Of a stretch of 64,000 nucleotides of DNA, positions 8,830 to 17,636 are shown piece after piece. Location: assembly GCA_947581635.1 (NCBI GenBank), contig CANPVE010000013.1:1-64000 (forward strand), given 5' to 3'. Both the position numbers and the translations under genes were made by a program. The notes beneath the pieces are model-generated. The model searched no databases, was not told the DNA's origin, and worked only from the letters and a program-made list of their open reading frames with translations. Position 1 is the first letter of the stretch, and every line of letters begins with the position of its first letter. Source of the DNA: an uncultured Clostridia bacterium. Its GTDB lineage: Bacteria > Bacillota > Clostridia > Oscillospirales > Acutalibacteraceae.

Positions 8830-10119
8830 TTAATCCTCCGTCGGCTGGGGAGCCACATAGCTCGCGCTGTTTCTCACAACGTCAACCGCCTTTTCGACCG
8901 CTATGTCCTTTCTGAGGCCGTCAATGGGAACTATGTTCCTTACCTGATCCACGTCTATGCCGTAGTTGGAGGCGAGATTCTCAAATTCCTTATCGCAATC
9001 CTCATCGGAGACTTCGATGTTTTCAATCTCTGCAATTTTTTCGAGAGCGAGACGGAGCTTGACCTGATGTATGGCCTGATCTCTGAACTGCCCCTTGAGG
9101 GAATCCATGTCAAGACCCGTATATTTGAAATAATCTTCCATATTCATATTGTTGGATTGGAGTCTGTAAGAGAAATCGCGGATATTCTCATCGACCTTCT
9201 TGTCATACATGACTTCAGGAATATCAGCGTCAACGAGGTCGATAAGCTGATCCATAAGCTTGTTGTCAGCGTCGTCCTTTGCTCTGTCCTCCGCCTTGCG
9301 AAGAAGCTCCGCTCTTATATCTTCCTTATACTCGGCAAGCGTGTCAAATTCACTGACGTCCTTTGCAAATTCATCGTCAAGCTCGGGAACCTCAGTTTCC
9401 TTTATCTCATGAATCTTTACCTTAAACACGGCGGGCTTGCCTGCCAGTTCCTCCGCGTGGTACTCCTCGGGGAATGTCACGTTTACATCGAATTCTTCTC
9501 CTACGCTGTGACCTACCATGCCGTCCTCGAATCCGGGGATGAACTGATTGGAACCGAGTTTAAGGCTGAACTTCTCAGCCTTGCCGCCCTCGAACGCCTC
9601 GCCGTCGCAGAATCCCTCGAAATCAAATACAACCGTGTCGCCGAGCTGTGCGGGTCTGCCGTCGACATTGATGGTTCTGCTGTTGCGCTGCTGAATGCCT
9701 GCAAGCTCGCGATCCACATCCTCGTCCGTAACCACGGCCTCAGCCTTTTCAACTGTGAGACCCTTGTAACCGTCAATCTTCACCTCGGGCTTTGTGATGA
9801 ATTTTGCCTTAAATACAACCTCGCCTTCGAGAGAAACAACCTCAACGGTATTTACGTCCACAACCTCTTTGCCGAACTCTGCGACTGCTGCGTCAACTGT
9901 ATTGGAATACACTGTCTCAACCGCGTCCTGAGTGAACACGGGACCGTACATCTTTTCGATAACATTCATGGGGGCCTTGCCCTTGCGGAAACCCGGTACA
10001 TTGTAACGAGCCACGTCTCTGCGGTAAATCCTCTTTTTCTCGGTCTGAAGAGCCTCGGCAGTCGCGGCAAACTCAACCTCATAGGTTGTAGCGTCAATCT
10101 GTGTCTTATTCTTTATCAT
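8830..10119 (-). CDS. tig: trigger factor
   Basis: 429-residue ribosome-associated chaperone and peptidyl-prolyl isomerase. The N-terminal ribosome-binding domain carries the signature GFRKGKAP (near residue 44), the FKBP-type PPIase domain spans about 150-245 (TVVFDFEGF, GHSVGEEF) and the helical C-terminal chaperone arms follow. The ribosome binding site GAGGAGG is 9 bases before the ATG. The promoter at 10200-10228 drives it, with an inverted repeat in the leader. Confidence 0.97.
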   Translation of the reverse strand: MIKNKTQIDATTYEVEFAATAEALQTEKKRIYRRDVARYNVPGFRKGKAPMNVIEKMYGPVFTQDAVETVYSNTVDAAVAEFGKEVVDVNTVEVVSLEGEVVFKAKFITKPEVKIDGYKGLTVEKAEAVVTDEDVDRELAGIQQRNSRTINVDGRPAQLGDTVVFDFEGFCDGEAFEGGKAEKFSLKLGSNQFIPGFEDGMVGHSVGEEFDVNVTFPEEYHAEELAGKPAVFKVKIHEIKETEVPELDDEFAKDVSEFDTLAEYKEDIRAELLRKAEDRAKDDADNKLMDQLIDLVDADIPEVMYDKKVDENIRDFSYRLQSNNMNMEDYFKYTGLDMDSLKGQFRDQAIHQVKLRLALEKIAEIENIEVSDEDCDKEFENLASNYGIDVDQVRNIVPIDGLRKDIAVEKAVDVVRNSASYVAPQPTED

Positions 10120-10199
10120 TTTTAAATGTCCTCCTCAAATCATGCTGGGAAGTCCGTGACATTCCCTCCATAATTTTACAGTTATAATGTCACCCGACA

Positions 10200-10228
10200 A
10201 TTATATCAAATTAAATTGTATTTTTCAA
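10200..10228 (-). promoter_or_regulatory. sigma-A-type promoter of tig
   Basis: On the minus strand TTGAAA, 17-nt spacer, TATAAT. The transcript would include an inverted repeat GTGACATT...AATGTCAC at 10156-10193 before the tig ribosome binding site. Confidence 0.8.
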
Positions 10229-10280
10229 GCACAATTTCGCAAATATATCAATGAATTTTAACAATACTTTTGTGTTAAAT

Positions 10281-10967
10281 TCACCCGACAATCAATTGCG
10301 GAAAGAATTTAACATGGTCGGCGGCGATTAGACGCATCTCTATTCCCTCGTAGCTGCCCGCGAACGCCTTTCTGCCCGCCGCGCCGTGAAGATGACCGTA
10401 GAAGCACTTCTTTATGCCGTACTTTAGCAGCACTTCCACTATTTCACTGCACACATAGTCTCCGTAGACAGGAGGATAATGCAGGAAAACGATCGGTTCC
10501 TTTCCCGTTTGCAGCCCGGCATTGATTGAGGCTTCAAGCCTCCCCACTTCGCGCAAAAGCACCGTTTGTTCGTCCTCGGGGCAATCGTATGACCAGCCGC
10601 GTGTGCCGCATATGGCGTGGCCGCCGTATTCATAGGAATTGTTGAATAATATCCACATATCGTCAAATCCGTTTTGCGTGAGCCAATTATCCATTTTTTT
10701 CTTCGTGCTCCACCAATAGTCGTGGTTGCCCTTCATCAGTATTTTTCTGCCGGGCAGTTCATGAAGGTAATTGAAATCCGCCAGCGTTTCGCTCAGCCTC
10801 ATCGCCCACGAGATATCGCCCGCCAGAACTACGGTGTCGGCAGGCTTTACTATGGCGAGCCAATTGTCTCGAATGCGCTGTTCATAATTTTCCCAGCCGA
10901 AAAATTTATCCATTTTCTTATCCTCGCCAAGCGACAAATGCGTATCGGCTATTGCAAAAAGGGCCAT
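10281..10967 (-). CDS. calcineurin-like metallophosphoesterase
   Basis: 228-residue metallophosphoesterase. The dinuclear metal-binding blocks are all visible in order: DTH near the N-terminus, AGDIS, KGNHDYWW, FLHYPP and YGHLHG. Substrate is unknown; relatives act on nucleotides, phosphoproteins or UDP-sugars. No signal peptide, so cytoplasmic. It stands alone on the minus strand and is divergent from the DUF1540 gene. Confidence 0.9.
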   Translation of the reverse strand: MALFAIADTHLSLGEDKKMDKFFGWENYEQRIRDNWLAIVKPADTVVLAGDISWAMRLSETLADFNYLHELPGRKILMKGNHDYWWSTKKKMDNWLTQNGFDDMWILFNNSYEYGGHAICGTRGWSYDCPEDEQTVLLREVGRLEASINAGLQTGKEPIVFLHYPPVYGDYVCSEIVEVLLKYGIKKCFYGHLHGAAGRKAFAGSYEGIEMRLIAADHVKFFPQLIVG

Positions 10968-11128
10968 AACATCCCTCCCTTAATTTTTTATGTTGTATTT
11001 TCCGATTTTTCATATTTTAATTTCATACCTCCGCATATTCATGCAAAAAGAGCAGATAATATTGACGGACAAACAACACTAATTGTCCATGAATATTATA
11101 AAATCATAAAACAACGGAGTGATTGGAT

Positions 11129-11332
11129 ATGTCTTTAAGTCAGAACACCACAACCCCCGAATTTGAACAGCGCGTCAATCATATCAAGTGCGATGTAAAG
11201 AACTGCACCTACCATGCGGAAAACGACACCTGCCACGCCGACATTATACACGTCAGCCCATGTACGGACTGCACCTGCTGCTCGGATAAAAATGACACGG
11301 CGTGCGAAACATTCAGAGAGAAAAACATCTAG
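11129..11332 (+). CDS. DUF1540 cysteine-rich small protein
   Basis: 67-residue protein with eight cysteines arranged as in DUF1540 (CDVKNCTYH, then paired cysteines and a final CETF), a probable small metal-binding fold found mostly in spore-formers; its function is not established. I start at ATG 11129 because GGAGTG lies 7 bases upstream; a TTG two codons earlier lies against the site. It is transcribed away from the phosphoesterase and ends before a palindromic repeat and a bidirectional terminator. Confidence 0.85.
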   Translation: MSLSQNTTTPEFEQRVNHIKCDVKNCTYHAENDTCHADIIHVSPCTDCTCCSDKNDTACETFREKNI

Positions 11333-11354
11333 TGTTTTAAAGAGCTGTTTTATG

Positions 11355-11460
11355 CTGAACTCTGATAAAAATACCGCAAAAAATCTCAGTCTAAAAGCCA
11401 TATATGCAGGCTATTGCGCCGGATTTTTCTGTATTTCTTAATCAAAGTTTAGTGTTGGTA
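11355..11460 (-). repeat. palindromic MITE-like repeat, copy 2
   Basis: Reverse complement begins ATACCAACACTAAACTTTGA, has the core CTGCATATATGGCTTTT and ends in GATTTTTTGCGGTATTTTTA followed by the mirrored terminus. It lies between the convergent DUF1540 and thrC genes. Confidence 0.75.
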
Positions 11461-11481
11461 TGTAGAAAATATTCTCTATAA

Positions 11482-11524
11482 AACGTGCCTCGACAGTGAC
11501 ATTCCATTGCTGACGAGGCACGTT
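11482..11524. terminator. bidirectional terminator between DUF1540 gene and thrC
   Basis: Ten-base stem ACGTGCCTCG/CGAGGCACGT flanked by A-run and T-run on both sides, so it can stop transcripts from both convergent genes. Confidence 0.85.
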
Positions 11525-11581
11525 TTTATTCTATTGTATTTTTATTTTTGATGTGCGCCGAAGCCGCACGCCCACTGCAAA

Positions 11582-13081
11582 TTACCGACCAATTCCCAGC
11601 ATATCCAACACAGTCTCGCGCATTGTGGCTCCATCGCACACTCTGTCGAAGCGGACCGCTTTGCCCTTAAGACCTGCAAGCGGTGCGGGAGTCTGCACGC
11701 CCGAAACCTCATTGAGCGCCGCCAGCATATCAAATTCGTCCTGTGTAATTTTATCCTTGGCAACGGCGCCGAGCACGGCGGGAGCAAACTTGTAGGGGCT
11801 TGCCGTGGAGGCAACGATCGTGGGAATATCGCTGCCGAATTGCTTGACGTACTGTCCGTAGACATTCAGCGCAACTGCTGTGTGTGTGTCGGAGAGATAA
11901 TGCTGCGATGAAAACACATCGGCAATGGTAGCCTGAGTTGCGGCGTCATCGCAGCAACCCGCCCAGAACAGTTCCTTTATCTTTGACTTAATGTCATCAT
12001 CAACCTCGTATCTGCCTGTCGCGGCGAGGCTGTCCATCCAGCCCTTAACCTTCGCGCTGTCGCAGCCGCTGAGGTCATATATAAGTCTTTCGAGATTACT
12101 GGAGATGAGAATGTCCATCGATGGAGAAATCGTGGTGTAGAATTGTCTGTTCCTATCATAAACGCCTGTATTTATGAAATCCGTCAAAACATTGTTGGAA
12201 TTTGAAGCACAGATGAGCTTGTTTATTGGCAGACCCATTTTCTTGGCGTAGTACGCGGCGAGAATGTTGCCGAAATTGCCCGTGGGGACAACCACATTGA
12301 TTTTGTCGCCCTTGTTCTTGACAACGCCCTTGTTCATCAAATCCGCATATGCGGAGATATAGTACACGATCTGAGGTGCAAGACGGCCCCAGTTGATTGA
12401 ATTCGCCGATGAAAACGCCATGTTATGCTCAGCGAGAACGGCGGCTACTTCGGGGTCGGTAAATATTTTCTTAACGCCCGTCTGAGCGTCGTCAAAATTG
12501 CCCTTGATGGCGCACACGCCGACGTTGCCGCCCTCTTGAGTGACCATTTGGGTCTTTTGGATCGCGCTGACGCCCTCCACAGGGTAGAATACGATAATTT
12601 TGGTACCGGGAACGTCCTTGAACCCCTCGAGCGCGGCCTTGCCGGTATCGCCCGATGTGGCGACGAGAATTACAATTTCCTTGCCGTCGCAGGTCTTTTT
12701 GACAGAACGTGTGAGCAGGTGGGGCAGAAGCTGAAGCGCCATATCCTTGAACGCGCAGGTGGGACCGTGCCACAGCTCGAGCACGAAGCGATTCTCGGCT
12801 ATATCAACGACTGGGGCGATATCGGTACCGCCAAATTTGCCGGTATACGCGCCGTTTACGCACTCGCGAAGCTCCTCCTCGGTGAAGTCGGTGAGGTATT
12901 TTCCGAGGACATTCACAGCCCTGTCACGGTAATCCATTTTGGCTGCCGCGAGAAGCTCATCATATGAATATTCGGGAATGGACTCGGGGACATACAGACC
13001 ACCGTCGGGAGAAATACCCGTGGCGATTGCCTGAGCCGCCGTGACCTTTACCGAATTGTCTCTTGTGCTTGTGTAATTCAT
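11582..13081 (-). CDS. thrC: threonine synthase
   Basis: 499-residue PLP enzyme that converts O-phosphohomoserine to threonine. The PLP lysine is Lys112 in AFKDMALQ, and the phosphate-binding loop ATSGDTGKAA follows. Length fits the longer class of bacterial threonine synthases. The start is supported by GAGG upstream of the ATG and by a near-perfect promoter at 13144-13172. No homoserine genes or T-box lie next to it, so it is monocistronic here. Confidence 0.96.
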   Translation of the reverse strand: MNYTSTRDNSVKVTAAQAIATGISPDGGLYVPESIPEYSYDELLAAAKMDYRDRAVNVLGKYLTDFTEEELRECVNGAYTGKFGGTDIAPVVDIAENRFVLELWHGPTCAFKDMALQLLPHLLTRSVKKTCDGKEIVILVATSGDTGKAALEGFKDVPGTKIIVFYPVEGVSAIQKTQMVTQEGGNVGVCAIKGNFDDAQTGVKKIFTDPEVAAVLAEHNMAFSSANSINWGRLAPQIVYYISAYADLMNKGVVKNKGDKINVVVPTGNFGNILAAYYAKKMGLPINKLICASNSNNVLTDFINTGVYDRNRQFYTTISPSMDILISSNLERLIYDLSGCDSAKVKGWMDSLAATGRYEVDDDIKSKIKELFWAGCCDDAATQATIADVFSSQHYLSDTHTAVALNVYGQYVKQFGSDIPTIVASTASPYKFAPAVLGAVAKDKITQDEFDMLAALNEVSGVQTPAPLAGLKGKAVRFDRVCDGATMRETVLDMLGIGR

Positions 13082-13143
13082 AGCAATTACCTCGATTTTT
13101 TGTATTTTAAATTTTTTTAATTGTAATATATGCGATTGTAGAA

Positions 13144-13172
13144 ATTTTAACAGAAATTCGAGCCTGTGTCAA
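13144..13172 (-). promoter_or_regulatory. sigma-A-type promoter of thrC
   Basis: On the minus strand TTGACA, 17-nt spacer, TAAAAT. It sits about 65 bases before the thrC ATG. Confidence 0.8.
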
Positions 13173-13339
13173 CGGCATAAATAATAATTTATCACATAAC
13201 ACAAAAATTTCCGAATTATCGCCGTCTCTTTATATTTTTGCATTATCGAAAATCACAAATTCAGCCACAAAGCGAGGGATAATGCAAAAATACACAAATA
13301 TTTTTTGTCAATCCAAAAAACATCGTTCAAAAAATGCAC

Positions 13340-13368
13340 TTGAAATTTATGAAAAAATATGTTATCAT
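13340..13368 (+). promoter_or_regulatory. sigma-A-type promoter of the MATE leader
   Basis: TTGAAA, 17-nt spacer, TATCAT. Transcription should start around 13375, immediately before the first of two strong hairpins. Confidence 0.75.
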
Positions 13369-13377
13369 AAAGATACA

Positions 13378-13507
13378 GCGTGTGGCTTAACTGCGTAAAT
13401 CCGGTTGTAAGCCACACGCTTTTCGTTGTCAAAAACAAAAAGGTGTGCGGCTTTCACATCGATATCGTATTATTGATATCGGTACAGTCGCACGCCTTTT
13501 ATTTTTT
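13378..13507 (+). promoter_or_regulatory. two-hairpin leader (putative attenuator) of the MATE gene
   Basis: Hairpin 1 (13378-13419) has a perfect 12-bp stem GCGTGTGGCTTA/TAAGCCACACGC followed by TTTT. Hairpin 2 (13441-13497) pairs GGTGTGCG with CGCACGCC around an inner CGATATC/GATATCG stem and runs into TTTTATTTTTTT, an intrinsic terminator. The MATE ribosome binding site follows only 8 bases later. As no gene precedes these terminators on this strand, they look like leader elements that could control read-through. I do not recognise a known riboswitch class. Confidence 0.6.
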
Positions 13508-13531
13508 TGCCAAGAGGAGGCAATTTATTTT

Positions 13532-14971
13532 ATGAGCAATAATGACAAAGCAAATTCGTTTCTTGAGACCGAGCGCGTGGGCGTGCTTATGCGAAAATAC
13601 GCCGTTCCGTGCATCATTTCGCTGCTGGTGGCGGCGCTGTACAACATAGTCGACCAGATATTTATTGCCAACGCGGGTTATCTGGGTTCATACGGCAACG
13701 CGGCCAACACCGTGGTATTTCCCCTGACCGTGGTTGCGCTCGCTATAGCCGTCATGATAGGCGACGGCTGCTGTGCCTTTGTGAGCATATGCCTTGGCGC
13801 AAAGCAAAACGACAACGCTCACCGCAGCATAGGCAACGCGATAATGCTGTGCATTGCCTGCGGCGCGGCGCTCACCGCAATATATCTGATATTTCAAAAT
13901 CAGATACTCACCATGTTTGGAGGCAGGGTAAACGCGGAAACCTTCGCCCACTCCAAACAGTATTTCCTGTGGATATCGTTCGGCATCCCCTTCTATATGT
14001 TCGGGCAGGCGATGAATCCCATAATCCGCTCGGACGGCAGTCCAAAATTTGCCATGATATCCACCCTTGCAGGGGCGCTTGCCAATATAATCCTCGACCC
14101 GATATTCATTTTCGTTTTCAAATGGGGCATGATGGGCGCGGCACTCGCAACTGTAATCGGCCAGATAATCACCGCGGTGCTGGCGATATGGTACCTGATG
14201 CACATGAAAGCGGTCAAGCTGCAAAAGAGCAGTTTTGTCCGCGACATCGGCTTGACCAAAAAATTTCTGTCGCTGGGTATTTGCAGTTTTCTTTCGCAAA
14301 TATCGCTTGTCGCGGCAATGGCAGCCATCAACAACATGATAAGGAAGTACGGCGCGGTAGATCCAATATTCAGTCAGGATCAATACGCGCAGATCCCCAT
14401 GGCCGTAGTGGGGATAGTGATGAAATTCTTTCAGATAGTAATATCGATCTCCGTCGGCCTGGCGGCAGGCTGCATACCGATAGTGGGCTATAACATCGGC
14501 GCAAACCGCAGGGACCGCGCAAAGGAACTTTTCATCAAGCTGCTCATGGCACAGGCGGCAGTGGGCGCGGTGGCGTTAATAATAGTCGAATTTATGCCTA
14601 GGCAGCTTATCGGAATATTTGGTGCGGCAAACGAGAGCATATATTACACACAATTCGCGGTAAAATCCTTCCGAATTTATCTCTGCATGATGATATTCGC
14701 CTGCATCAACAAGGGAACCTTCATCTATATGCAGTCGCTCGGCAAGGCTGTCACCTCCACACTGCTTTCCATGGTCCGCGAGATAGTGTTCGGAGTGGGA
14801 TTTGCATTGCTGCTGCCGATATTCTTCGGGTTGGACGGAGTGCTTTATTCCATGCCGATATCAGACATTCTAACCTTCATAATTTCCGCCGTAATGATTC
14901 GATACACCTTCCAAGAGCTTGACGGCAATCCGAAATCAGCAATTAAAAATGTGAAATTGTCAAAAGCATAG
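13532..14971 (+). CDS. MATE-family multidrug/cation efflux transporter
   Basis: 479-residue integral membrane protein with about twelve hydrophobic segments and the MATE hallmarks: N-terminal bundle with NIVDQIFIA and a repeated second half containing GLAAGCIPIVGYNIGA. MATE proteins export drugs or metabolites in exchange for Na+ or H+; the substrate cannot be inferred. I start at ATG 13532 because GAGGAGG lies about 10 bases upstream; a longer open frame runs through the terminator hairpin and is not credible. The leader upstream suggests attenuation control. Confidence 0.93.
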   Translation: MSNNDKANSFLETERVGVLMRKYAVPCIISLLVAALYNIVDQIFIANAGYLGSYGNAANTVVFPLTVVALAIAVMIGDGCCAFVSICLGAKQNDNAHRSIGNAIMLCIACGAALTAIYLIFQNQILTMFGGRVNAETFAHSKQYFLWISFGIPFYMFGQAMNPIIRSDGSPKFAMISTLAGALANIILDPIFIFVFKWGMMGAALATVIGQIITAVLAIWYLMHMKAVKLQKSSFVRDIGLTKKFLSLGICSFLSQISLVAAMAAINNMIRKYGAVDPIFSQDQYAQIPMAVVGIVMKFFQIVISISVGLAAGCIPIVGYNIGANRRDRAKELFIKLLMAQAAVGAVALIIVEFMPRQLIGIFGAANESIYYTQFAVKSFRIYLCMMIFACINKGTFIYMQSLGKAVTSTLLSMVREIVFGVGFALLLPIFFGLDGVLYSMPISDILTFIISAVMIRYTFQELDGNPKSAIKNVKLSKA

Positions 14972-15010
14972 GTGAATTTGTGAATTGTAAAAACTGAATA
15001 CACCCAAAGA

Positions 15011-15059
15011 CAGCCACCCGCCGTACCGCTCAAATCCGGTACAATCCGACGGGTGGCTG
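15011..15059. terminator. hairpin between convergent MATE and small-protein genes
   Basis: Long stem CAGCCACCCG/CGGGTGGCTG with an inner GTACCG/CGGTAC stem. T-tracts are poor on both sides, so it is only a probable bidirectional terminator. Confidence 0.55.
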
Positions 15060-15066
15060 CCACTGT

Positions 15067-15264
15067 TCAACGTATCTGACTTGCCATATATGTTATAAAT
15101 TCCTCTATCGTGGGAATTGCATTTTCTCGCGGAACCGCCTGCGCGCGTTCATTTGGGGACTCATAGCACAGCGCTATTGACTTTTCGATTTCCCGCTTTA
15201 CTTCATCAACACTTACGTTATTCTCTTTGGCTATTTTTTTAAGAATTCTTTTCATTTTCGACAT
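15067..15264 (-). CDS. small helical protein of unknown function
   Basis: 65-residue, basic N-terminus and predicted helical. The segment IAKENNVSVDEVKREIEKSI resembles the last helices of the Spo0A DNA-binding domain (IAKKYNT...VERAIRHAI), but identity is low and there is no receiver domain. AAAGGA stands 8 bases before ATG 15264. Such short proteins occur singly in clostridial genomes. I do not assign a function. Confidence 0.6.
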   Translation of the reverse strand: MSKMKRILKKIAKENNVSVDEVKREIEKSIALCYESPNERAQAVPRENAIPTIEEFITYMASQIR

Positions 15265-15406
15265 AAAATACATCCTTTCTTGAAGTTGATGGAATAATTA
15301 TATACATATATATCCACATATTATGTCAAATGAAGTCGAATCTCATGGATTATTTTGTCGAGAGATTGTTTTATACAGTCTACCTCTCCTATTTATGTTT
15401 ATTATA

Positions 15407-15424
15407 AAGTGTAAAATACACCTT
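15407..15424. promoter_or_regulatory. candidate operator upstream of the XRE regulator
   Basis: Near-palindrome AAGTGTAAAATACACCTT about 57 bases before the regulator gene, in an AT-rich region. Autoregulation is an inference only. Confidence 0.35.
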
Positions 15425-15480
15425 ACAATACCTGTATTTTAAAAATTCTTAATGATAATCTTAATACAGAGGTGAGTTCT

Positions 15481-15810
15481 ATGGAGGTCAATTATGTTGA
15501 AATAGGCAAGAGAATATTAAGGCGCAGACACGTGCTTGATCTGACACAGGAAGAGCTTGCGGAAAAGGCGGATATGAGCGCGGCATATCTGGGCAATGTA
15601 GAACGTGCCAGTTCCAAATGCAGCATAGAAACGCTCATGAAGCTGTGCAGAGCGCTGGAAGTCACACCGGATTATCTGCTGCTGGGTGTTGACAAGGAGT
15701 ACCGCAATGATGATTTATCCGAAATAAAGAATGAGATTTATCGCTGTGACGCGAAAAAGAAAAAGTTCATAAAGGAATTTATAAAGTGGTACGCAGATCA
15801 GGAAATTTGA
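15481..15810 (+). CDS. XRE-family helix-turn-helix regulator
   Basis: 109-residue transcriptional regulator of the Cro/CI (HTH_3) type. The HTH spans about residues 18-45 (LTQEELAEKADMSAAYLGNV), with the scaffold helix ending TPDYLLLG. The C-terminal 40 residues are Lys-rich and hold no recognisable ligand domain. I start at ATG 15481 with AGAGGTG 6-8 bases upstream. A strong terminator follows, so it is monocistronic; a near-palindrome upstream could be its operator. Confidence 0.9.
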   Translation: MEVNYVEIGKRILRRRHVLDLTQEELAEKADMSAAYLGNVERASSKCSIETLMKLCRALEVTPDYLLLGVDKEYRNDDLSEIKNEIYRCDAKKKKFIKEFIKWYADQEI

Positions 15811-15860
15811 CGTCTCAGATTCTGAATTTTTAATTCTGAATTTTTAATTTTGCAAATCAA

Positions 15861-15904
15861 AAAGGAGACTGCCCGCACTTCAGTGGCGCGGTGTCTCCTT
15901 TTTT
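15861..15904 (+). terminator. intrinsic terminator after the XRE gene
   Basis: AAAGGAGAC paired with GTGTCTCCTT followed by TTTTTTC. It may also serve the convergent DUF4830 gene. Confidence 0.8.
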
Positions 15905-15933
15905 CTTAGATATACCTTTAATTACACATTAAA

Positions 15934-16461
15934 TCAGGCTTGGCTGGCAGATACCTCTTTTTTCGCCCTTTCCGCCGGCAGCAGAAGCGAGTGGGTAAAC
16001 TTTTCTCCTCCGGACGAAGATATGTCGCCGCCTATAACCTTACCGTTTGCTATCAGCAGCGTGGCTTTGACGTCGTTTGCTATTCCCGGATAATTCTTGA
16101 CGGAATACACCCATTTCTTGACCTTGCTTCCGCTGTAATTTGACAGATCAAAGCCGAGCGATTTCTGCATATCGTTGTATTCGGTATATGTCTCGTCAAA
16201 GCTGGCGGGTATTATAATTTCGCGCACGTCCAGCGGATCGTGTTCCACGTCCCACCCAAACTGCGACAGGAAATTAATGCGGTCGGCGTCGGTCTGCGCG
16301 TTTACCAGAAATTGGGTGACAGACGTTGTGGAATTGGCAGAAGTGTTTTGGGTCCCGCTCTTGGGTGAAAATATGTACCAAAGGGTGGCGATAAAAAACA
16401 CAAGCCCGATTATCAAAATAATCAATTCCACCTTTGACGTCTTAAAGGTTTTGATGAACAT
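15934..16461 (-). CDS. DUF4830-type membrane-anchored protein
   Basis: 175-residue protein with one N-terminal transmembrane segment (about residues 11-32, VELIILIIGLVFFIATLWYI) and an extracytoplasmic domain. The domain begins with a segment counting residues to an FGW motif (LSQFGWDVEHDPLDVREI) typical of DUF4830, a family seen mostly in Oscillospirales with no established function. I start at ATG 16461 because GGAGG lies about 8 bases upstream, dropping an 18-residue extension. No partner gene is adjacent. Confidence 0.75.
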   Translation of the reverse strand: MFIKTFKTSKVELIILIIGLVFFIATLWYIFSPKSGTQNTSANSTTSVTQFLVNAQTDADRINFLSQFGWDVEHDPLDVREIIIPASFDETYTEYNDMQKSLGFDLSNYSGSKVKKWVYSVKNYPGIANDVKATLLIANGKVIGGDISSSGGEKFTHSLLLPAERAKKEVSASQA

Positions 16462-16544
16462 ATTGATTCCTCCCTGTATTTTAAGGCTGTTAAAATATAC
16501 GTCGGGAGGTTTCAAATAATGCTTATCCTAAAAATTTAATCTAA

Positions 16545-16728
16545 AAAATCCCACGCGAGCGGAGCTGAAATGGAGCCCAAAAGAGACGACCCCTTTTGGC
16601 ATGGCAAAAGCATTTAAAATAATTAGCCAAGCTTGCACCTCTTAACAGCGCCATCGCACAGAGTAAGGCAACGCCTCGCAAACGAAACCATATGCTGAGA
16701 GGGCAAAACATAGCCAGGTTAAAGGGCG
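16545..16728. repeat. GC-richer dispersed repeat, copy C (rearranged)
   Basis: Contains CATTTAAAATAATTAGCCAAG, CAGCGCCAT, a degraded GCCTCGCAAACGAA block and GCTGAGAGGGCAA, in the same order as the reverse complement of 33820-33966. The 5' third (CCCAAAAGAGACGACCCC) matches the palindromic CCAAGAGGAC...CCCCTTGG block in opposite sense. The minus-strand open frame here is repeat sequence, not a credible gene. Confidence 0.55.
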
Positions 16729-16851
16729 ACTTGGGGGAACACAAAATAAATATGTATTTTTATCAAGCTCTTCTCGTTTTAGGACGGGAATTATATATGT
16801 GCTTCACATTTATAATGCAACGAGACTGTTGCTTATTTAACAGCCTTTTTA

Positions 16852-16897
16852 AAATAAATCCACCGAAAGACGGTGAGAGATTTCGGTGGATTTATTT
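16852..16897. terminator. bidirectional-looking terminator after the cytidylate-kinase-like gene
   Basis: Sixteen-base stem AATAAATCCACCGAAA/TTTCGGTGGATTTATT with A/T runs on either side, about 30 bases past the stop on the minus strand. Confidence 0.8.
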
Positions 16898-16926
16898 TCA
16901 TCTTTTATAATTTGCAATTTACAATT

Positions 16927-17520
16927 TTACACATCGGCTAATTCAATTATAATTTTTGCGCATTTGTCATAGTCAACTGAATCGGTGTTGAGCATCACGT
17001 CATAATTTGTCATAGCGCCCCATTTGTTGTCGGTAAAGAACTGGTAGTAATTGCGGCGCTGTTTATCCTTGCGCTGAATAAACACCTCCGCCTTGCCCCG
17101 CGAAACATCTTCCAATTCGAGCGTGCGTTCTATGCGCTTCTCTATCGACGATGAATAAATGTAAGTGCGCACAATGGGTCTCACATCGCTGAGAATGACA
17201 TCGGCACAGCGTCCGATAAATATGCCCCCTGCGTATTCCCTGCAAAGCCTGCGCATCGCCTCCGACACCGCGAAATATGTGCGATATATTGCCGACTGCT
17301 CGTAATCGCCCGTACTGGAAAGCATCGACAGATTATAGATGAGACTGCCGACATAATTCTCGTCGTAATTTCTGAGCAAACCCACGTCGACACCAAAATC
17401 CTCCGCCGCTCTCAAAATTATATCGTTGTCAAAATACGGCACGCCAGTCATTCCGGAGATTCTCAGTGCAACCTCTCTTCCGCCGCTGCCGAATGTGCGG
17501 TCAATCGTAATAGTTTTCAA
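16927..17520 (-). CDS. cytidylate kinase-like protein
   Basis: 197-residue protein of the cytidylate-kinase-like family (Cytidylate_kin2), an AAA/P-loop NTPase fold. The degenerate P-loop FGSGGREVA is at residues 10-18, and the GRCADVIL segment corresponds to the second conserved block. Arg-rich lid residues follow (RKDKQRRNYY). Real substrate specificity is not established for this subfamily; it lacks the full CMP-kinase NMP domain. It stands alone between two terminators. Confidence 0.85.
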   Translation of the reverse strand: MKTITIDRTFGSGGREVALRISGMTGVPYFDNDIILRAAEDFGVDVGLLRNYDENYVGSLIYNLSMLSSTGDYEQSAIYRTYFAVSEAMRRLCREYAGGIFIGRCADVILSDVRPIVRTYIYSSSIEKRIERTLELEDVSRGKAEVFIQRKDKQRRNYYQFFTDNKWGAMTNYDVMLNTDSVDYDKCAKIIIELADV

Positions 17521-17636
17521 CGAAAAAATACCTCCTTTTCTTTTTTGGCTTTCGCTGTTACGATAATTATAACATAATTTTAATTGATTTCAAGGTATTT
17601 TTATTAATTTTATATAATATTAAATTATATTTTTTA

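Noticed and set aside
8794..10125. A 443-residue open frame on the plus strand
   Set aside because: It is the antisense of tig, lacks a ribosome binding site and its composition is a shadow of the coding strand.
15067..15264. A truncated Spo0A response regulator
   Set aside because: The similarity is limited to about 24 residues at low identity and there is no receiver domain.
16541..16744. A 67-residue minus-strand open frame
   Set aside because: It lies inside the GC-richer dispersed repeat and has no ribosome binding site or homologous motif.
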